This document shows positions 57,022 through 64,000 of a stretch of DNA of 64,000 bases, piece by piece. Below the pieces are notes generated by a model. It had not been told where the DNA came from. It saw nothing but the letters and a program-made list of their open reading frames with translations, and made no database searches. The number at the start of each line of letters is the position of its first letter. The stretch's first letter is position 1. Origin of the DNA: Ascidia mentula (Eukaryota > Chordata > Ascidiacea > Phlebobranchia > Ascidiidae). The translations under genes and the position numbers were made by a program. The DNA is taken from the NCBI GenBank assembly GCA_947561715.1, contig OX387201.1, forward strand, positions 4,668,001 to 4,732,000. The letters are read 5' to 3'.

Positions 57022-58509
57022 TTAACAACATACTTTTGAATCTATACGTGTTGCAACGATATAATTTTAACCAGACGCGATGATGCTCGTACCTGTAGTG
57101 TGAGCTTTGTCTGAACTAGTCTCAGAGACAGGATTATTTTCAGGTTGATCACCATCTGTATTTTCTCCTATGAGAGAAAAATAAATGTTTTTTTTCTACC
57201 AAAAAAATCTGCAGTAATATAAATTAGATATAAGGACTAATTCGGAAAAGAAAAATATTTGAAAGTGACCACAGACTTTTGTTTAGTATTATCATATCAG
57301 CGGTCAGTGAGCTGTTACCTTGCATAAATATGTCAACGCAATAACTTTTTGACGCATTAACTAGCACATGCAAATAATGAGACCAAGCAATCGTCTTACT
57401 TATTTCATCTTCAGTTTCTTGCCTGTTTTCTTGTGGCCTTCGCGTAGTTGATGGAACACCTGTTGTATAGAACCTATATTAGACACAAGTGGATCCAATA
57501 ATGAAAATACAATGACAATTACCGTGGTGTCACAGGCCACGCAAAATAAAGTACTGCATATTTTTTAGTTCCTTTTGGTCAAGATAAATACTTTTTCCAC
57601 AGATGAGAATACAACGAGCCATGATAGATTTGTAAGGTGATGAGGATAATAATTACATACACAGGAGACAGGCAACATTGGGCTTTCATCATGTTAGCTG
57701 TGCAAGCCAGGCGGAAGAAGGAAATACGTACCTTGTTCAGGTTTAGCCTTCTGCTGATCAGGTTTAGCCTTCTGCTGACTTTTATTTGCATCTTCGCTAA
57801 GTGGTAGCTGTCCTATACCCAAACAAACAAATTATACGTTGACTCACATATGTTCTATACGTCTATGCATCGACAATTCCTAAAAAAACATTTCAGGCTA
57901 TGACGTTAAAAAACTAGGTTTACTTCGACACCGAAGTTTCATAATTTTATCATATGAATATTATTTGACGTCACCTGGTTTGAAATCCTGGTTATCCTGG
58001 CCATATTACAAGTAATAAACTCTAACCTTTGTTATTTTTCTGATCATCTGGCTTGCCTGATTGCTGTTGTCCTGATTGCTGTTGCCCTGATTGGTGCTGG
58101 CCTACAGAAAAAAAAAGAAAGAACAAGTTGTGTGTTGTCAAGGTAACAGATAGCATATTTAAATCTATCTTTAATAACATTGTGTGCAACTCCCAAGTAC
58201 AATTCGCTGATTTGTATAGAGTACAGCAGCAACATAATTTTTTATTAATTTTGATGAAATTTACAAACGTGAACTCTAGCCGATTGTTATAAATATAAGG
58301 GAAAACTTACCCTGATTTACTGTCCCATTGTCACCAATGATTGCAGCGTTAACAGGGCTTTGGAAATTGTTCTTAGAGCCACCAAATACGTCGCCAGTGT
58401 GTTGTGTGTCACGTCTACCTGTTTTAGATTCGTCGATGTACATATCCCGCTGTGCGCTGCGTACCTTCACCTCGCCTTGAAACGTGCTGTTATTAAACGT
58501 AGTAGACAT
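57022..58509 (-). CDS. A+C module gene with alternative 3' exons
   Basis: Exons (minus): 58,311-58,509 (ATG; MSTTFNNSTFQGEVKV, AAIIGDNGTVNQ), 58,027-58,101 (QHQSGQQQSGQQQSG), 57,732-57,812 (QLPLSEDANKSQQKAKP), 57,400-57,459 (VPSTTRRPQENRQETEDEI), 57,093-57,167 (ENTDGDQPENNPVSETSSD). The first three match the 161-residue gene almost exactly; the last two match exons of the 23-26 kb locus, so the gene is a fusion with its join near 57,515. All exons are phase 1 to 1. No sure last exon: a 20-nt candidate at 57,022-57,041 (SKVCC, TAA) has an acceptor but no homologue. Where the 25-kb locus has TAA, this copy has GAA and is open. Possibly functional. Confidence 0.55.
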
Positions 58510-59190
58510 TGTGTGACAAATCAATGTTCAAGCCGATCTAAGCTGTTGATCACAATCACTTTCAACAAAAAATAAAAATAAAAGCGATTAACCCTGCATA
58601 TCCCAGTTACGTACATATTGCAATGCTGACAACGATTGAAACCCTGCAAACTTAAACCATGTAATAACTTCCCTGAGATTTAGACCTCCTGTCTTTGTCA
58701 AGTAAACCCAAATATGACTAGATCTGTTGAATGCCTTTTTCGTGCTGCTTCGAGTTCCTCTTTTTCTCATGACCCATGACAACTTTGTGCCTTTCTACTC
58801 TCAAGTTTCAAAATACAACTTTTACATTTTTGGTTTGTTGTTTGCACTGTAAAGTGGTTACATGCATTATTAAAGTAATATAAGCAGTGATCACAAATGT
58901 AAATTTTATGTTGATGTCTAAGTAAATTCGAAAATGTCAACCGGACCTTTAAATTCATACTTAGACCCACTTGTATGAGTCACAAGTGTGTTGTAACTCT
59001 GCAAATGAACCAAACTGCGATCAGTGGAGTTGCATAAAAAATTAGTAAATTAGCAAAACTCCTTTGCCTTAATTTTTTGCCATGTCTCACCTGTTGACCA
59101 ACGCTTTAATACAGATACACTGGGGTACAACCAGCTGTACCCATGGCGCAAGAGCCACAGACCGAGACGAATACAAAACGGTTTTAAGTT
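58510..59190. repeat. Upstream flank of the fusion gene, ending at the duplication junction
   Basis: 58,510-59,090 matches 50,034-50,610 and 28,185-28,760; 59,080-59,189 matches the start of the dispersed repeat at 50,600. At about 59,190 this stops and text matching 44,410 begins, so the end of one duplication unit abuts the start of the next. Confidence 0.7.
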
Positions 59191-59947
59191 GGGCAGACAT
59201 GATGTTAAAGAATACGATCAAATCTATCGGTTCTCACTAACCTTCCACAATCAATAGAACAAAATCGTAAAACTATAACCCTGTAACCTTACTGATTACC
59301 AAATAAACGTGCAAAGCTAGCATCGACCAATTGTAATATTGTACTTGCAATGCTAGTAACAATAAACAACTTGTTAAATTACCTAATGTCTTTCGATCTG
59401 TGAGCTAAACAGAGCTTTGTTTCAAGCCACATCTGACAAAAGTTGCCCCACGTATGTCTTGTGAAACCCTGGTAATAGTTTTACGATTTGGTTTGAGTTC
59501 CTTTGTACCCGTGACGTCACCAACCAAAAATGTCCTCTCGACAACACTAAATACACTTTTAAAACTTCCATTTCTCGTTTTTGCATGTTGCTTATAACGG
59601 TACAGATCGGGTGACATGACAAAGGTTGATAATTAGAATAAAGGCAATGCGGAATATTTGTTGTAAATTGATCGTTACCACATGGCGATTAAGGCCAAAC
59701 TTAGCGGTTAAACCACAGAGTAGTTGGGACTTTTAACCGGTATGCCTACTTTATAGTTATTGATTTAGCAAAACTGACCCCTTCCCAGCTAATTACTAAA
59801 TTTCCTTAAAAAGAAGGCACCCAAGTTTCAACTTTTATCTCCAACTGCCTTTAGTTTTAAGCCTGCACACCTGACAAATGGACCCACGTATGGCTTGATT
59901 AATCCTGTCATGAGGTTTACGATTTGGTTCGAGTTCCTGTTTCACCG

Positions 59948-59986
59948 TGACGTCAGCAAGATACCAAGCAAGCTACCGTGACGTCA
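59948..59986. promoter_or_regulatory. Pair of CRE/ATF sites
   Basis: Two exact TGACGTCA palindromes 31 bp apart, each in a CCGTGACGTCAGCAAG block. The same pair with one-base variants occurs at 8,023/8,054, 45,164/45,195 and near 11,206/11,237. In copy 2 the gene start they would serve has been cut off. Confidence 0.45.
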
Positions 59987-61483
59987 GCAAGCTAACAGCA
60001 GTAAGTGCGTCCTCGCTGTATTCAAAGCTCTAAAATCTCCTCACAACAACGATGAAACAATCGGTTGATAAAAGAAAGAATAATGATTGGATTTTAGGGC
60101 AAATTTAGCGATGCGACAAAAAAAACATTTCAATATACCTCACAACCAAGCAGTCTTAGAATGGTTTATATGAGCAGTGTAACGTTTGCGATGCCTGATT
60201 TATATGTGACGCCAACCAGGTAAATACGTCACTGGCAACGCCCACCTGAATGAATGACTCTCTTTTGTCAAACCCAGCTCTTACGAGGATTCCGAAGAAT
60301 TGTAGTTTGACTACTCACTTTTACTGTAGTTTTTGAAAAGTCAGCATCGTCTGTGGCTGTCTTTAGCATTGCGCAAAGTGTGGTTATGGATGTCATTTAC
60401 CAACTATCGTGATCAGTTACATTTCATGCATAACAAAATTATAAAACGCCTTTGCCTGATGGTTAATAAAGAGACACAGTCCACGTTTTCTGCACGCCTT
60501 ATACAATGCCTTATACAACGCATGCGTTATACTGTCATGCGTAAAAGATATATGACAATTAAGGATCAATTACATACATTTTGCGAAGTAATAGTTCATG
60601 CGAAAGTAAGGTATCATCAGAACATGCGCCAACCTATATTTATTGCTGAGTCTAGAAATGGTTGGCTTTCTTGTCTGCCAATGAAATGAATTATGCCCGC
60701 TTGTGTTACTAAACTGTCTTTTCAGGGTTGTCAATGATGTGCCAATTTGTAAAATGAGTAACATGGAAATATCTGTGGAATTTTCATAACTTCTTGCAAT
60801 AGTGTGACAGTTGTATTAGAACGCCTTGCTGGGATTTTGCAAGCTTTATGAAATCTGGTGACCAATACAAATATTGACTTTATAATGATTTCCTAAAGGA
60901 AAATGTAATGGAAACATTAAATATATGCGTGATGCCTTGAAATTCTTCTTGACGATTTAGAATGAAAGTAGACCGGGTACATATGTTACAACTAACTTAG
61001 CTTTCACGTTTAATTGGAACTTGCTGTTGCAGCTTTTGCTGTAGTGTATCCACATAAGCCATGGTGTACGAGTATTTTATTCCCAACAACAAATATATCA
61101 GGACATGTATTTAATGTAAAAGTGTTTCTTTATCCAGCTTTTCATACCTCGGTGGTGCAAACAATGTGTGCATATAAACGTATAATGTTCAAATATCTTG
61201 CCCCCCCCACGTCATTACATTTGGGCCTAATTACGTCGGATATTAAAAACTATCATTGCATGAGTGCATATACGTTAATGAAGCCGCCAAAATTAGCTTT
61301 AAAGGGGACGATTGAGTCCAAGTCGATTTATAACAGTTTGTTTTTGTTTTTCTGCTACCCTGCCTATTTACAGTTACTAGTTTTTGTTTGATGTTGACTA
61401 TCTGCAACGACGGATTTGTTATAATGTAAATGTTCATTGGCGTTAAAGCGAAATACATTCAAACACACATTTAAATACACAAA

Positions 61484-61648
61484 ATGCCATATTACTTCGG
61501 CGTCTTTATTTCACCTAAATCTAACGAGGAGATTTCAACGTATGTTTATACAAGGTTTACAACACAGCTTACCATAAATGGCCAGTATTTGTCGTTAGAT
61601 TGTCAGCAAAAATCCATTCTGTTTGTGAGCGGAAGAAACTGCTGTTAA
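61484..61648 (+). CDS. Possible small protein, MPYYFG family, copy 2
   Basis: ATG frame of 54 residues, MPYYFGVFISPKSNEE to VSGRNCC, the partner of 46,694-46,858. Same caution applies. Confidence 0.3.
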   Translation: MPYYFGVFISPKSNEEISTYVYTRFTTQLTINGQYLSLDCQQKSILFVSGRNCC

Positions 61649-63120
61649 TTGATTATCTAAACCTTTTGTGGCAAAACATATTTCATCATATGTTTATAAA
61701 CATGGAGCAGATAGAAATCCCGTAGATTGCCAAATAGTGTTGGACGGGTGACTTACGACATTCATATCAAATTGTGCGTATTTGTACTGTGCGTAAACTA
61801 TATTTATGCTCAACCTGTATTGTTTAAATTTTACCGCGTTAATGCGATTTGTTTAACTTAAGCAACATTAACATGGAACTCCCGTTATGGGGTTAACTGT
61901 AGGCAACGATATCAAATTTGGCAGGGACCCGGAAACCACTGCCCTCCTGTGGAACAACGTATACAACATATATTAGTTTTAGTGCAACCCATGGCGCGAA
62001 AGCCACAGACCAAGACGAATACAAAAGGGTTTTAAGTTACAGAGTACCTCAAGCTGAATCAATGGCCTTACGTTTTCTGGTAGAAAGAAACTTTGCATAC
62101 AGTTGTATGAGTTATGAAAGTAAAACAGTCGGACTGTATAGCAGTGGTGTTGTATATGCCGACTATGGCAATACATTTTCTTGGACAAGATATGCAATTC
62201 CCATTTTTATGCTTCCCCAAACTTGCTTTAGACCGACAAGGTTGGGAGGCATTTTTTAGAAACCAACTGATATTTCCATAATCATTGCTGTACAAAGGTG
62301 CAAATACTGGCCACCTTGCAAGGGGTGAAGCGGTTGCTGAACAAATAGGGGAACAAGGATGAATCAACTGACTGAATATTTTTTGCTGTTATTACTGGTT
62401 GTTTCAGTTAGTCAAGTCACATTTGCTTTTTTTCGCAAACGTATTGGACGTGGTTTTTGGTAATTGTGGGGCAACAACGCACTGATAACATCTTCGGTGG
62501 TCTAAGTATAACTTTACTGTACTGTAGTGATCAAGCAACAGTCAATCAAGGTACGTTATGATAGACTAACGTTAGACAGTTATACCACAGGTCACTAACG
62601 CGTATAATGTTGACTATTTATCAATTTCACGTAAGGGGAACCGCCTGCACATTAGTGGTTATTTTTGTCAAACGCAATTAGACCCTGCAGCGTAATAAAG
62701 TATAAATCACCATCAATGTTGTCATTTTGGTAGAGAATAGGTGGATTGAAGCAAATGACCAGCAGTACACAGCAGTTTGTATTTCTTTATCACATATACG
62801 TAAGGTATAGAGACGCCATTTGAAAAAAAATCATGCCTTTGTTTGAACTTGTCGTAATATTCTTACATATGTACAGCGTACAAAATAACTTACTAAATTG
62901 GATTTTGTGGGTGGATGAAAATTAACTAACACAACAAACATAGTTATTGTGATTTATGAAACTACAGCAACTATTAGAAGGCAAAATGTCGATGCATCGT
63001 AGTTTTTGTGCTCACCTAAATGCCAACATAAGACACATATATACATTCGAAAAACCTTGTGCTAAATAAAATCAGTTACAGCATTATTGGAAGGTAGTGG
63101 GAAATCAACATCATCGATTA

Positions 63121-64000
63121 TCACAGATCCAAATACTCTTTGTCTTCTGTTTTGGGTTGCATCGGTGGCGGATCTGAAACGACAAAATCAAAAACTGTAG
63201 AATTTTTGCACTGATTTGTAACAATACTACAGTAAAGTCAAGTTTTTTACTTGTGCACCATGACATTCGCATAGCCAGGGAGGGCCATGGCTATCAATAT
63301 CTAAGATATGAAGATTTGTAAGTTTGGGCGTTGTCTAATTTGTGGCCGGTGTTTTCGGGATAATATTTTGCCACCAAGCTGACCAAAGTCGCATTGTTGG
63401 GCGATGTTTCCCACCGTAATATTTTACTAGCTTAAACCTGCACCCCATATATTTGTAGCCCCAACCAAAACCTTGGTCTGGCTACCACACTTCATCATCG
63501 GTGGTTTACCAAAAATGTATAAAAAAGGGATAAAATGTATATGCGAGCACTGGAATTTCACCTTGAGCGCAAAAATAAAAGGAAATACGTACCTTGTTTA
63601 ACCGCTGCTGGTTGATCAGGTTCAGCCTTCTGCTGAACCTTGTTTGCATCTTCGTTAAGTGGTAGCTGTCCTAATACCCAAATAAACAAATTACACATGA
63701 CTGACATATGTTATGCCTCTGTCTACCTAACAAAATGCGGTTGTTTTTTGCCAAATGTTTCTTGATTCCTTACTTAGTGTATTTAACCGGTTTTCAAATA
63801 TCTACATATATTCAGCGGTAGCTTGTATTTAATTACCGTAGTGTCACAGGCCACGCAAAATAAAGTACTGCATATTTTTTAGTTCCTTTTGGTCAAGATA
63901 AATATTTTTTCCACAGATATGTGAATACAAAGAGCCATGATAGATTTGTAAGGTGATGAGGATAATAATTACATACATAGGAGACGGGCAACATTGGTCT
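63121..64000 (-). CDS. Second copy of the 161-residue gene, cut by the window end
   Basis: The last exon 63,121-63,173 (PPPMQPKTEDKEYLDL, TGA) and the penultimate exon 63,593-63,670 (QLPLNEDANKVQQKAEP) are the same as in the 48.33-50.03 kb gene at the protein level visible here. From the constant offset of about 14,790 bp, exons 3, 2 and 1 should lie near 64.13, 64.42 and 64.82 kb, beyond the window. Confidence 0.7.

Larger units (their letters stand above)
59190..63120. repeat. Duplication unit, intergenic part (copy 2)
   Basis: Colinear with 44,410-48,330. It has two exact TGACGTCA sites at 59,948-59,955 and 59,979-59,986 (31 bp apart), the longest Trp-rich plus frame (60,333-60,689, 118 codons, TTG-opened), the MPYYFG frame (61,484-61,648) and the 113-codon frame at 61,918-62,259. 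The ZU5 gene's first exon is cut: only ATG and two codons remain at 59,195-59,200 before foreign text. Confidence 0.75.

Overview
The window is AT-rich metazoan DNA. It has short introns with GT-AG borders, ZU5-domain coding exons, a Ty3/gypsy LTR retrotransposon, a hAT transposon and tRNA-derived SINE-like repeats. Nothing in it is bacterial. Compact introns and high AT would suit an invertebrate chordate such as a tunicate, but that is an inference and no marker gene settles it.

Layout. 1-4620 is the 3' part of a decayed gypsy element ending in a complete 519-bp LTR. From about 4.6 kb to the end, the minus strand carries a lineage-expanded family of genes built from small exons. Each exon encodes 20-35 residues, and nearly all begin and end in phase 1. 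I recognise three recurring modules: (A) a start-codon exon of the type MSxxFNNxxFxG...IDxS; (B) K-V-Q-Q-V...GANI...GNVN-x-G; (C) PQH-x-GDSYGGS...GATV...GDHGTVNQG. Two genes, at 40.66-44.42 kb and 53.63-56.29 kb, insert a ZU5 domain and a UPA-like segment between such modules. Their assembled reading frames are 453 and 448 codons and every splice phase fits. Shorter members lack ZU5: a 161-codon gene at 48.33-50.03 kb, small genes at 9.8-10.75 kb and 21.0-21.95 kb, and a Cys-rich-tailed partial gene at 14.3-14.9 kb. Broken or chimeric copies lie at 4.9-5.04, 7.29-7.79, 16.9-17.0, 23.3-29.0 and 52.5-53.0 kb, and a copy with no sure end lies at 57.0-58.5 kb.

Duplication. A unit of about 6.3 kb (44.4-50.7 kb) recurs from 57.5 kb past the window end. 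Its last part (57.5-59.19 kb) is joined directly to its first part (59.19-64.0 kb). Older partial copies lie at 4.6-6.5, 7.7-8.9, 11.0-13.2, 15.5-18.0 and 18.1-20.8 kb. The plus strand of these blocks carries short recurring open frames whose coding status is doubtful.

The 29-40 kb region is mostly repeats: a 1,033-bp tandem duplication, a 104-bp inverted repeat between SINE copies, a 137-bp tandem repeat, and a 682-bp hAT element with a perfect 8-bp target duplication.

How the genes may work together: Gly/Asn-rich short repeats joined to a ZU5-UPA segment carrying an H-F-S or H-F-T site resemble the architecture of self-cleaving signalling scaffolds (PIDD1, NLRP1/CARD8 FIIND). A fast-evolving signalling or immune family is my working hypothesis, not a demonstrated function.
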